Assembly (NCBI GenBank): GCA_910585095.1
Contig: CAJUBU010000011.1
Coordinates: 55,502-119,501, forward strand
Length of the DNA: 64,000 nucleotides
Direction of reading: 5' to 3'
Source of the DNA: an uncultured Lachnospira sp.
Lineage (GTDB): Bacteria; Bacillota; Clostridia; Lachnospirales; Lachnospiraceae
In this document: positions 1 to 7,826 of the stretch, piece after piece
How the letters are laid out: every line of letters begins with the position of its first letter
How positions within the stretch are numbered: the first letter of the stretch is position 1
The notes under the pieces: generated by a model
Told to the model about the DNA's origin: nothing
Databases searched by the model: none
What the model saw: the letters and a program-made list of their open reading frames with translations, nothing else
Made by a program: the position numbers and the translations under genes

Positions 1-898
1 AAAAAGAAGTTATCTTTCAGGATATTATGAAGCGGCTGGAGGGTTAAGTTATGGCTCTGAATTAGAATCGATATATAATGATTATTTAGAGGATTATAAT
101 CAATTGGTCGAAGATATAGATTATAATATTGAAAATGCAAACGCAGTTTTAGCAAACAGAAAAGATATAATTGCAGATATTGCGCAAAACGTAGAATTTG
201 TAAAAAAAATGAATAAACAGGGAACAAAGGCAGTTGTATTAAAGCCATATGAATATATGGAAGCAATAGGCAGTAAAGAGAGCAATAATCAAAAAGAATT
301 GGCATTATTAAATGTTTTGGCAGCGATTGTTATTGCATGTGGATTTATTTCATACGAGAAAAAAGTATTGATACATAAAACGATATTAGCCTATGAAAAT
401 CGAAGGAAATGGCTTATTAAAAAGATGATAACAAGCAATATACTTATTATTGTATTTACATGTATCACATATGGGGTTTATTATTATCGACTGAGCAAAG
501 TATATCATTTTGAAAGGATACTATCACCTTTAAAAAGTCTGCCTGAATTTAGTAATTTTATTATAAATCCATCTATTATTGGATTTATTGTAATTGATTT
601 TTTGGTTAAGATTATCATTTTTCTTTGTATTCAGGCAGTCGTTCATTTTATTTCAAATTATGTTAAATATATCTTTTGTTTGATTGGCAGCATGGTTATT
701 ACAATACCACAATTATTATATATGATAGGATTTGATTCTTTAGATAAATTTTGTATTGGCAAATATATTGCATTTTTTCCATGTTTTTTAGATGGGCAAA
801 ATGCAATGATTCTATATAGTTTATTTGTGATTGTTGTTTTCATAGCTGGTATTAGTTTAGCCGCTTTTATTGTAAGAAAAGAAACAGTAGATAGTTAA
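1..898 (+). CDS. ABC-2 type exporter permease, 5'-truncated by the window edge
   Basis: The reading frame is open from base 2, so the gene begins upstream of the window; the TTG at 104 is only an internal codon. The visible part opens with about 100 polar residues rich in Asp, Glu and Asn, probably the extracellular domain that many ABC-2 permeases carry between their first two membrane helices. About five hydrophobic segments follow. The next gene is an ABC ATPase 26 bases downstream, so the two form one transporter unit. The substrate is unknown; the family includes bacteriocin, lantibiotic-immunity and multidrug exporters. The C-terminus ends shortly after the last helix, as usual for the family. 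Confidence 0.7.
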   Translation, partial: KRSYLSGYYEAAGGLSYGSELESIYNDYLEDYNQLVEDIDYNIENANAVLANRKDIIADIAQNVEFVKKMNKQGTKAVVLKPYEYMEAIGSKESNNQKELALLNVLAAIVIACGFISYEKKVLIHKTILAYENRRKWLIKKMITSNILIIVFTCITYGVYYYRLSKVYHFERILSPLKSLPEFSNFIINPSIIGFIVIDFLVKIIIFLCIQAVVHFISNYVKYIFCLIGSMVITIPQLLYMIGFDSLDKFCIGKYIAFFPCFLDGQNAMILYSLFVIVVFIAGISLAAFIVRKETVDS

Positions 899-924
899 AC
901 AGTAAAAATAATAGGAGTAGATAA

Positions 925-1866
925 ATGAAGCTGATAATTAAAGAATTAAAAAAAACATATGGTACAGTGCAGGCATTAAAAGGAATATCATATGAATTTA
1001 AGCCAGGAATTTATGGAATACTTGGTGCAAATGGCGCTGGAAAAAGTACAATGATAAATTTAATAACAGATAATATTCAAAGAGATAAAAACGGCGGGAG
1101 TATATTGTATATTGATGATGATTTTGAGAAAGAAAAAGATAGTGATGCGAAAGCGGTTGACATTCTTAAACTTGGTAAGAAATTTAGGAAAAATGTAGGA
1201 TATATGCCGCAACAACAGGGATTTTATGAAGATTTTTCACCGAAAGCATTTCTTAAATATATGGCAGAAATAAAGGGAGTGAAGAAATTAAATATTAAAG
1301 AAAATAATGGAGATATAAGGACATTTTCTGTTGATGAACAAATCGATGAGCTTCTTAAAATTGTCAATTTGACAAGTGTTGCACATAAAAAAATTGGGCA
1401 ATTTTCAGGAGGAATGAGACAAAGAGTACTTTTGGCACAGGCACTTTTGGGAAATCCTAAAATTCTTATTCTTGATGAGCCAACAGCAGGACTTGACCCA
1501 AAAGAACGTATTAGTATTAGAAATTATATAGCGGAGTTGTCAAAGAATAAGATTATTCTTTTTGCTACGCATGTAGTAAGTGATATTGAATGTATAGCAA
1601 ACCAGATTATTATCTTAAAAAATGGAGAAATCATTGCTAAGGGAACATCAGCAGAATTAATAGAAACGATGTGCGGCAAAGTAGGAGAAATAACCTGCAC
1701 ATTAGATGAGTTAGAAGAGTTACAAAGAAAGTATAAGGTTGGAAATGTGCGGCAAAAAAAGAATGGAATGGTTCTTAGAATTGTTGGAGATAAATTGCCA
1801 GATGAAGCTGCTATTGTAGATAATAATATGGATTTGGAAGATGTTTATTTATATTATTTTGAATAG
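925..1866 (+). CDS. ABC transporter ATP-binding protein (exporter, BcrA/CcmA type)
   Basis: This 313-residue nucleotide-binding subunit energises the permease encoded just upstream. The Walker A loop GANGAGKST lies near residue 35, the signature FSGGMRQRV near residue 155 and the Walker B ILILDEPTAGLDP just after it, followed by the switch histidine in FATHVVSD. About 70 residues after the ATPase core form the C-terminal extension typical of drug and bacteriocin exporters. It starts at ATG 925 behind a weak AGGAG. The insert rich in Lys and Asp after Walker A (near residues 55-75) is longer than in many homologues. The substrate cannot be told from sequence. Confidence 0.9.
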   Translation: MKLIIKELKKTYGTVQALKGISYEFKPGIYGILGANGAGKSTMINLITDNIQRDKNGGSILYIDDDFEKEKDSDAKAVDILKLGKKFRKNVGYMPQQQGFYEDFSPKAFLKYMAEIKGVKKLNIKENNGDIRTFSVDEQIDELLKIVNLTSVAHKKIGQFSGGMRQRVLLAQALLGNPKILILDEPTAGLDPKERISIRNYIAELSKNKIILFATHVVSDIECIANQIIILKNGEIIAKGTSAELIETMCGKVGEITCTLDELEELQRKYKVGNVRQKKNGMVLRIVGDKLPDEAAIVDNNMDLEDVYLYYFE

Positions 1867-1960
1867 ATTAACGATTTGTTTTATTCTTGTTGATAATATA
1901 ATATTGGTATAATAGGAATATGTGATAATAAAATATCTATATGATTTTTTAATCTTGTCA

Positions 1961-2060
1961 AGGAAGTCCCCACTTCAATGCTATAGGGGCATAAGTGGGG
2001 TACTTGCATTGCGATTATAGCTAAATGGTTTGAGTAAATAGTGTAAAGAAAAGTATTATG
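1961..2060 (+). repeat. Intergenic structured repeat, family E, copy 1
   Basis: CCCCACTT at 1968-1975 pairs with AAGTGGGG at 1993-2000, followed by a short tail containing GCTAAATGGTTTGAG. Two further copies lie near 24326 and 63650. Stem bases differ between copies but pairing is kept, so this is probably an RNA hairpin element and not coding sequence. Confidence 0.6.
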
Positions 2061-2073
2061 TTGGAGAAATAAC

Positions 2074-2304
2074 ATGAAAGTAAATGAAGGAGAATTGTAT
2101 TTACAATCGTATCCTAAATTAAAAAAATGGATAAATGAATGTCAAATCTGTCATTCAAAAGGATATAAGCCTGATATGCCTGAGCATATTGCAAATCCTG
2201 ATGCTATTTCAGGATATTTTATAAGAAAATATTTTAAACCTCTTGAAGTCAACGAGCTGTCTATATGTATGCAGTGTGCTAAATTTTATTCCCGCGAGCA
2301 ATGA
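2074..2304 (+). CDS. Small Cys-pair (zinc-binding) hypothetical protein
   Basis: This 76-residue protein has two CxxC pairs, CQIC near residue 25 and CMQC near residue 67, so a single structural zinc is likely. I do not recognise the family. The length and the aromatic, acidic body resemble small accessory proteins of immunity loci. A GGAG stands 7-11 bases before the ATG. Oddly, the last codons and the TGA stop (KFYSREQ then stop) lie inside a copy of repeat family A, so the original C-terminus may have been replaced when the repeat arrived. Confidence 0.55.
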   Translation: MKVNEGELYLQSYPKLKKWINECQICHSKGYKPDMPEHIANPDAISGYFIRKYFKPLEVNELSICMQCAKFYSREQ

Positions 2305-2384
2305 GCTAAGTGCCGCGTTTGCACGAGCATTTAGCGAATGCCGCGAGGGTCAAATACCCCGTTGCTTGCAGTGGGATATTTGAT
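2287..2384 (+). repeat. Intergenic structured repeat, family A, copy 1
   Basis: It opens with TTATTCCCGCGAGCAATGAGC, contains GAATGCCGCGAGGG, and ends in a hairpin pairing 2350-2365 (TCAAATACCCCGTTGC) with 2368-2383. It overlaps the 3' end of the preceding small gene and supplies that gene's stop codon. Confidence 0.65.
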
Positions 2385-2500
2385 TGTTTACAATCTGACC
2401 ATAAAAAATAAATCAAAACTGAATATTTTAATATAGCCACTTTGCAAATATAATGCACTCCAATGATATATATTATAATAATAATGAATTTGTTTGATAT

Positions 2501-2562
2501 ATGAGTAAACAGCGTGGCGGATTGCGAATATTTGCTTATCTTTTATCAAGTAAGTCTTGACT
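2501..2562 (+). repeat. Intergenic structured repeat, family B, copy 1
   Basis: GCGGAT (2517-2522), loop TGCGAAT, then ATTTGC (2530-2535). The stem is kept through G-U pairs. It lies in the leader of the amidohydrolase operon, about 55 bases before the start codon. Confidence 0.55.
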
Positions 2563-2590
2563 ATCAAACAAATACAGGAATGGAGGAAAA

Positions 2591-3337
2591 ATGTTTGCAA
2601 AGTTTAAAAAGATAGATATGCACTCACATGTTGGAACTTGGGGCGCGCCGTTTAATATCCATATGGATGCGCATAACCTCATTCAACAGATGAAAGAATA
2701 TCATATTGTAAAAACGGTTTTATGTTCGTCAAACTCATCAAATAATGAGGAGACCCTAGAGGCATATACGCAATATCCAGCGTCAATTATACCAATAGCA
2801 CGAATTAATTGCTCTAAAGGAAAAAAAGCATATGATGAATTAGAACACTATATTCGAGATGAACATTTTGAGGGTGGCAAGATACAATCCTTGTTTGACG
2901 GCTATGCGGCAGATGCTCCTTGTGTTGACCCTGCGGCTGAAATTTGTGCATATTATGGAAAGCCATTTTTTGTACATTCTGGTCATGCGCCATTTTCGTT
3001 GCCATGGCAGATTGGACTTTTGGCAGAACGACACCCAACATTAAAGATATGTATGCTTCATATGGGGCATGGAAATGGAATTTATGTAGATGCGGCACTG
3101 ACAATGGCTAAAAAATATCCCAATATATGGCTTGAAACCTCTGGAACATCAATGAGCGCTCAAATTCGCAACGCGTATGAGAATGTGGCGCAAAACAAGA
3201 TTATGTTTGGATTGGATGCACCATTTCATGCGCCATCGGTAGAAATACAAAAAATTCAGGCATGTGGTATTGACGAAGAAGGAATGAATCGAATATTTTA
3301 TAAAAATGCTTGTGAATTTATGAATATAGAGATATAA
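2591..3337 (+). CDS. Amidohydrolase-2 family metal-dependent hydrolase
   Basis: This 248-residue TIM-barrel hydrolase starts behind GGAATGGAGG. The metal ligands expected for PF04909-type enzymes are visible: IDMHSHVG near the N-terminus (HxH), FVHSGH mid-protein, LHMGHG near residue 155 and GLDAPFH near residue 207. The substrate is not evident; relatives hydrolyse or decarboxylate cyclic and aromatic compounds. It is the first gene of a tight operon with an ECF-transporter S component (21 bases downstream) and a YwlG-family protein, hinting at salvage of an imported compound. A distant relative is encoded at 34342-35190. Confidence 0.8.
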   Translation: MFAKFKKIDMHSHVGTWGAPFNIHMDAHNLIQQMKEYHIVKTVLCSSNSSNNEETLEAYTQYPASIIPIARINCSKGKKAYDELEHYIRDEHFEGGKIQSLFDGYAADAPCVDPAAEICAYYGKPFFVHSGHAPFSLPWQIGLLAERHPTLKICMLHMGHGNGIYVDAALTMAKKYPNIWLETSGTSMSAQIRNAYENVAQNKIMFGLDAPFHAPSVEIQKIQACGIDEEGMNRIFYKNACEFMNIEI

Positions 3338-3358
3338 ATAAAAGGGGTGTAAAGAAGT

Positions 3359-3964
3359 ATGGAAAAGACCATTTCAAATAAAAAACAAAGTGTAAACAAA
3401 GCACATACAGCAAATTCGGTAAAAATATATGATATTGTGATTACTGGATTGATGGCAGCATTAGTATTTGTGGGGACTTATTTTTTTAAAATTCCTACAT
3501 CATTTGGCTATACACATCTTGGTGACTGTATGATTATTCTTACAGTATGTATGTTTGGAACAAGAAAAGGCGTATTAGCAGGTGCGATTGGAGCAGGATT
3601 ATCAGACCTTTTAGGAGGTTATACCGTGTGGGTACTTCCAACAATGCTTTTTAAAGGAATATGGGCATTGATTATGGGTATAGTGGCATATAAGTTGCTG
3701 CCAAAAGTAAAATTTAATTGGCTGATAGGAGCTAGTGTGGGTGCGTTAGTGCATATTGCTTTATATACATTAATTAAGATTCCTCTTTACGGTATGGAAT
3801 ACGCACTGCTTAGAATCCCTATTATAACAGGACAGACCATATGTGGTATTGTCTTTGGAAGTGCTTTATATATGTTTATAAAATCATCTGGAATTTTAAG
3901 AAATGTAAAATTATTCACTAAAAAAGGAGAAGAAGTTAATGAATTTAAAAAAAGAGGCATATAG
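3359..3964 (+). CDS. ECF transporter S component
   Basis: This 201-residue membrane protein has about five to six hydrophobic segments after a polar 25-residue N-tail. The FGYTHLGDCMIIL segment and GAIGAGLSDLLGGY are typical of substrate-binding S components of energy-coupling factor vitamin transporters. The general ATPases and T component are not in this window, so it would share the genomic EcfAAT module. The ligand is uncertain; the closest remembered group is annotated as riboflavin- or pantothenate-type. The last 26 bases overlap the next gene, indicating translational coupling. Confidence 0.8.
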   Translation: MEKTISNKKQSVNKAHTANSVKIYDIVITGLMAALVFVGTYFFKIPTSFGYTHLGDCMIILTVCMFGTRKGVLAGAIGAGLSDLLGGYTVWVLPTMLFKGIWALIMGIVAYKLLPKVKFNWLIGASVGALVHIALYTLIKIPLYGMEYALLRIPIITGQTICGIVFGSALYMFIKSSGILRNVKLFTKKGEEVNEFKKRGI

Positions 3965-4475
3965 TGCTGCTAAACAATTGATAGATGTAGCAAATTTAAA
4001 AGAGGGAGATTTATTTTTAGTCGGTTGTTCTACCAGTGAAATATCTGGTGAACAGATTGGTTCAGCTTCAAAACCAAATTTGGCGGAAGATGTGTTTCTT
4101 GGAATTTGGGAAGCGACAAAGGAAAGAGGCGTATATTTAGCGGCACAGTGCTGTGAACATCTCAATAGGGCGATTATATTAGAAAAGGAAGCGGCAAAAA
4201 TTAACCGATATGAAGTTGTCAATGTCGTTCCATTTCCAAAAGCAGGCGGTTCTTTTGCTACAATGGCACATAAGTATTTTTCTAATCCGGTAGCTGTTGA
4301 GCATGTAAAGGCGGATGCAGGAATGGATATAGGCGATACATTAATCGGAATGAATTTAAAAGATGTAGCAGTTCCTGTTCGATTAAATATTTCTAAAATT
4401 GGAGAAGCACATTTAGTTTGTGCTAGAACAAGAGCAAAATATATCGGTGGAGAACGCGCGCATTATGATTTATAA
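3939..4475 (+). CDS. YwlG/TIGR01440 (UPF0340, DUF436) family protein
   Basis: A 178-residue protein matching the UPF0340 family in length and in the segments VGCSTSEISGEQIG, AAQCCEHLNRA, VVPFPKAGGSFAT and AVEHVKADAGMDIG. The fold is known for the family but the biochemical role is not established. The start lies inside the 3' end of the ECF S-component gene, preceded by AAAGGAGAAG, so the two are co-translated. The linkage of amidohydrolase, vitamin importer and UPF0340 is the only functional hint available here. Confidence 0.88.
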   Translation: MNLKKEAYSAAKQLIDVANLKEGDLFLVGCSTSEISGEQIGSASKPNLAEDVFLGIWEATKERGVYLAAQCCEHLNRAIILEKEAAKINRYEVVNVVPFPKAGGSFATMAHKYFSNPVAVEHVKADAGMDIGDTLIGMNLKDVAVPVRLNISKIGEAHLVCARTRAKYIGGERAHYDL

Positions 4476-4556
4476 GTTTATAAGCAAGCAGCCAAGCATA
4501 TTGCAAATATCAGCTTGACTAAAAAGTATTTACAATAATGCAAGAATGAGGAATTT

Positions 4557-5069
4557 ATGCAGATTGAAAAAAGTGCAGATAATACAAAAAAAATAAATAG
4601 CATAAAATATGCAGATAGTGCAAAAAAATTAGATAATAGTAGTAAAATTATTTTGGCTCTGCAAGAGGGCAATGTTATGATAAAGCCAGAGGGATACAGT
4701 ATGTATCCCTTATTTGTTCCAAAACGTGATATGGCTGTTATAACAAAAGCAGATATAGCAACGCTGAAACGCGGCGATGTAGTATTATATCGTAGGTGGG
4801 ATCCTTCAGGAATATTAGTATTGCATCGTATTGTGCGAATGACTAAAGATGGATTTTATATGGCAGGAGATAATCAGACACATATAGAAGGACCCTTACA
4901 GGCAGAGCAAATACATGGAAAATTAATTGAAATTATAAGAAATGGCAAATCAATTTCTGTTGAAAATGTCATTTATAGAGTATTGTCTTTTATATGGTTG
5001 TGTTTAAGACCTGTTAGAAGACCAATCAGTGTAGCAGTGGCTTTTATAAAAAAGAAAGTATTTCATTAG
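4557..5069 (+). CDS. S24/S26-type signal peptidase-like protein (Ser-His type)
   Basis: This 170-residue protein has the S26 core GYSMYPLF (catalytic Ser near residue 46), VLHRIVR and MAGDNQ. The position where classical SipS enzymes have Lys carries His (LHRI), as in the archaeal/ER-type SEC11 enzymes. The usual N-terminal membrane anchor is missing and a hydrophobic C-terminal segment (near residues 142-152) replaces it. The polar first 35 residues carry short repeats of N, K and S. It may process one dedicated secreted substrate. A family-B-like hairpin lies just upstream (4483-4520). Confidence 0.75.
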   Translation: MQIEKSADNTKKINSIKYADSAKKLDNSSKIILALQEGNVMIKPEGYSMYPLFVPKRDMAVITKADIATLKRGDVVLYRRWDPSGILVLHRIVRMTKDGFYMAGDNQTHIEGPLQAEQIHGKLIEIIRNGKSISVENVIYRVLSFIWLCLRPVRRPISVAVAFIKKKVFH

Positions 5070-5130
5070 TAAAATAGACTTTAAAGATGAATATAATAAT
5101 ACCTTTTTGTAAAATTAAAGAAATTAAAAA

Positions 5131-5156
5131 AGGCTGGATATTATTTTTTCCAGCCA
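5131..5156 (-). terminator. Intrinsic terminator of the cohesin/dockerin gene
   Basis: GGCTGGA (5132-5138) pairs with TCCAGCC (5149-5155). Read on the minus strand the stem is followed by a run of T, so it terminates the minus-strand gene ending at 5288; it may also stop read-through from the plus-strand peptidase gene. Confidence 0.7.
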
Positions 5157-5287
5157 TTATTATATATCTTAAAAATCAAAATACATATAAATTTATTATT
5201 TTGAACTGAAATAAATTTTTAACCACGCTAAAACATTTATTATAATAGAAAAGGTTAAATTTGCAGAAGCATTATTCTTTTTTATAT

Positions 5288-6037
5288 TTATATACCAGCT
5301 AAATGCTTAAGCAATATAACCGCATCGCTTGAGGTGATTTGATAATCATTGTTTACATCACTGTTCCAAAAGTTGTAATCAACATTCATACCTGCTAAGA
5401 CTTTTTTTAGAATCACAGCATCTCTTATATTTACAGACCCATCGTTATTGACATCGCCATATTCACTGGCAGAAGCAAATTGAATAACAGAGTATTGCAG
5501 ATTTTCTTTTCCATCTTTATATAACATATTGTCAAAAATTGTTTTCCCCAATGAAAAATTTACGTCGGCATTTTTTTTAGCTTTGAGTTTAAATTTCATA
5601 ATAAGGATATCTTTATCATTGTCTTTTAAATATGGCGTATCTGAGTTTAAACCAACACATTTAACAGATTTTGAAAAATTATCATAGTTGGTAGATTGAG
5701 ATGAATCCGTATTGATAAATAAAGGAATATCATCGTTATCTTCGGCAGTATTTACAAAATCAATAAATTCATAGGTATCTGTATCAATAGGTATTTCAAC
5801 TTGGATGCCACTCACTAATGGATTGGTATCATTATATATGGTTGATTGAAAATGTTTTACGTTCACACAGATTGTAAGAATATCGCCAGCGTTTACCATT
5901 TCTTTATCGGCAGTAATACTTAAAATAATATCAAACATAGCTGCATTGGCAGTTTGAATTGTTGTATATGTAATACAATAAAGGACAGTAATGGCAGCTA
6001 TAATGCAGGATATTATTTGTTTTACTATTTTTTTCAT
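5288..6037 (-). CDS. Secreted cohesin-like/dockerin type I protein
   Basis: This 249-residue protein starts with a signal peptide (MKKIVKQ, hydrophobic stretch, cleavage likely after TANA near residue 32). Residues about 37-170 look like a cohesin-type beta-sandwich (TADKEMVNAGDILTICVNV then a fold ending in SLGKTIF). The last 60 residues are a dockerin with two calcium loops, DVNNDGSVNIRDAVILKK and DVNNDYQITSSDAVILLK. GGAGG stands before the ATG. One protein carrying both partner modules could self-assemble or bridge surface proteins. No glycoside hydrolase is nearby, so a cellulosome role is not supported here. Confidence 0.82.
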   Translation of the reverse strand: MKKIVKQIISCIIAAITVLYCITYTTIQTANAAMFDIILSITADKEMVNAGDILTICVNVKHFQSTIYNDTNPLVSGIQVEIPIDTDTYEFIDFVNTAEDNDDIPLFINTDSSQSTNYDNFSKSVKCVGLNSDTPYLKDNDKDILIMKFKLKAKKNADVNFSLGKTIFDNMLYKDGKENLQYSVIQFASASEYGDVNNDGSVNIRDAVILKKVLAGMNVDYNFWNSDVNNDYQITSSDAVILLKHLAGI

Positions 6038-6065
6038 AAATCCTCCATGTCAAGCAATTTTATTA

Positions 6066-6105
6066 TGAGCAAGTAGCGTAACGGATTGCGAATATCCGCT
6101 TGAAT
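6066..6105 (+). repeat. Intergenic structured repeat, family B, copy 2
   Basis: GCAAGTAGCGTAACGGAT followed by loop TGCGAAT and ATCCG; stem 6082-6086 with 6094-6098. It is immediately followed by the family-D sequence. Confidence 0.6.
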
Positions 6106-6580
6106 CTTATCAGGAAAGAATTAGGCTTGCCTGTTAAAAGTCACCACAAAGTGGCAATGTGTTGATATAAGTTTTAAGTAGACACTTTATGTATTGTATC
6201 ATTTTTATGTAACAGATGTAAAGAATGAAGAACCACTAATTTATGTAAATTATAAAAAAATATATAATTAGCTTATAGATAAAATTATATGTATTAAAAT
6301 AATATAAAAATAAAATAGTGTACTAAGAAATGATAATAGCATACCAAAAACATAGTTTTACATTCAATATATTGATAATTTTATGAAAAATGTTATATTG
6401 AATACAACATTTTATAAAGTGTTGTAAAATCATTAAATAGATTTATTAAATTTGCAATCATTTGAAAAAATCAAAATTTAATAAGTGTATATAATTGAAA
6501 TAAAATAGCGTGCTTATATTTTAGAATAAAAAATTCAATTATAAAAGAGTTGAATTTAATTTCTGTTTAAAGGAGGAGGT
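6106..6580. other. Gene-free AT-rich stretch with a family-D repeat
   Basis: AAAGAATTAGGCTTGCCTGT (6115-6134) is identical to 46698-46717. In both places a small hairpin follows, here CCAC-AAA-GTGG (about 6144-6153). The rest, up to the AAAGGAGGAGG before 6581, is very AT-rich; I see no ORF with a ribosome binding site. It probably holds promoters for the divergent flanking genes. Confidence 0.5.
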
Positions 6581-7105
6581 ATGCAAAATAATTCCAATAA
6601 AATAAATACATTATTCAATTATAAAAAGTTAAAATCGTTAAGAAAAAAAGGATTTTTAATGGGATTTTTATTGCTGTTTGGCGGGATTTTTCTTTTTGAG
6701 CATAAAGGAACAGAATATATTGAAGGCAGATATTATTGGTATACTACCCATACAGAACAGTTAACAATTTGGGGTTGGATTTCAATTTTTATGTTTATTT
6801 ATAGTGGTGTTTTGTTTGCTATTGGTATATTTACATAGATTTATTTAGCTAGTGGAAAAATATGTTCAAAATGCGGTGCTGTTGCTTTTAAATATTCGTT
6901 TTGCTGTCCTGTGTGTAAGATGCATTTTGATGGAAAACAAAATGTTGAAGTCAATATACATCAAGCAACAAATAATTTTCATCAGCAACCTTTTGAACAA
7001 TCATCACAGCTTAATTTTCAACTGAATTGTTATTGTTCTTTTTGTGGGCATTTATTGGAAAAAGGGGCTTATTTTTGCGGCTCATGCGGTAATGGGCAAA
7101 AATAG
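6581..7105 (+). pseudogene. Two-helix membrane protein with two zinc ribbons, split by an in-frame TAG
   Basis: From ATG 6581 (behind AAAGGAGGAGG) an 85-codon frame encodes two membrane helices and stops at TAG 6836-6838. The same frame then continues open to 7105 and encodes CSKCG...CPVCK and CSFCGHLL...CGSCGNG, two zinc ribbons. Without the TAG the product has 173 sense codons, equal to the 173 of the intact paralogue at 7167-7688, which has the same order of helices, ribbon, linker and ribbon. The simplest reading is a recent nonsense mutation. The second half has no ribosome binding site of its own. TAG suppression is the less likely alternative. Confidence 0.7.
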
Positions 7106-7166
7106 AGAATTGAGATTTACAAAAATTTGTCATGTGAAAAAGATAGTATAAGAATGGAGGAACTAT

Positions 7167-7688
7167 ATGACAGAAAAAATGTTTCGTAAAGAGGTAGCTA
7201 TATTTCAGCGACTTGGAAAAGTATTAGATAAAAATGTTTATGCAAAAAGTAAAATTAGAGGTGTAATTGCAATTATTGCAGGAATAATACTTTGTATTAT
7301 TTCATTTGAGCTAATGCCTTCTATAACAAAAGCTAGTAAAAGACTTTTGTGGAATGGTGATGTGGGTGTAGATGATATAGTTTCTTTTAACATTACATGT
7401 ACTTTAGTAATTTTAGGTGGTGTAATAATGATTGTTTCTGGAGTATTTACTTTTATCATATCAAATAATATCATAAACTGCAGTTATACATGTCCTGATT
7501 GTGGCGGGCTTTATTGGTATGGCGATACAAGCTGTCATTTTTGTAAAAAAATATTGACGGAAAAACAATCGAATACAAACGTACAATTTGAACAATCTGT
7601 TAAAAAAACAAAAATTTGTCCATATTGTAATAAAGAGTTGTTGCAAGATAATGTATTTTGTTCGGGTTGTGGCAAAAAGCTGTCCTAA
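7167..7688 (+). CDS. Membrane protein with two C-terminal zinc ribbons
   Basis: This 173-residue protein has two hydrophobic helices (near residues 28-50 and 75-100) and then two rubredoxin-like zinc ribbons, CPDCGGLYWYGDTSCHFCK near residue 110 and CPYCNKELLQDNVFCSGCG at the end. Such DZR-type ribbons on the cytosolic side of small membrane proteins are common in Firmicutes but rarely characterised. GGAGG precedes the start. It is a tandem paralogue of the interrupted gene upstream; the intact copy may have relaxed selection on the other. Function unknown. Confidence 0.65.
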   Translation: MTEKMFRKEVAIFQRLGKVLDKNVYAKSKIRGVIAIIAGIILCIISFELMPSITKASKRLLWNGDVGVDDIVSFNITCTLVILGGVIMIVSGVFTFIISNNIINCSYTCPDCGGLYWYGDTSCHFCKKILTEKQSNTNVQFEQSVKKTKICPYCNKELLQDNVFCSGCGKKLS

Positions 7689-7760
7689 AGATTTATCTAT
7701 CTATACAAAGCAATAAGATGGAATAATAACGAAATTTTTACAGAAATAAAAACTTGGAAC

Positions 7761-7789
7761 TTGCGTTCTTTTTTTTGATACGTTATAAT
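7761..7789 (+). promoter_or_regulatory. Sigma-A-type promoter of the metallo-beta-lactamase lipoprotein gene
   Basis: TTGCGT (7761-7766), 17-base spacer, TATAAT (7784-7789), 37 bases before the start codon. Confidence 0.65.
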
Positions 7790-7826
7790 TGCTGAATGTA
7801 AAATAATTACAGAAGGGAGTTTTCGT

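Noticed and set aside
1881..2600. Minus-strand ORFs at 1881-2075 and 2388-2600
   Set aside because: They cross structured repeats E and B, have no ribosome binding site and give low-complexity products.
3338..3358. Riboswitch controlling the ECF S component
   Set aside because: Only 21 bases separate it from the upstream gene; there is no room for an aptamer.
6836..6838. Pyrrolysine or other programmed recoding of TAG
   Set aside because: No downstream stimulatory structure or pyl gene is visible here; a nonsense mutation is simpler. It is kept as a finding only because the frame is intact.
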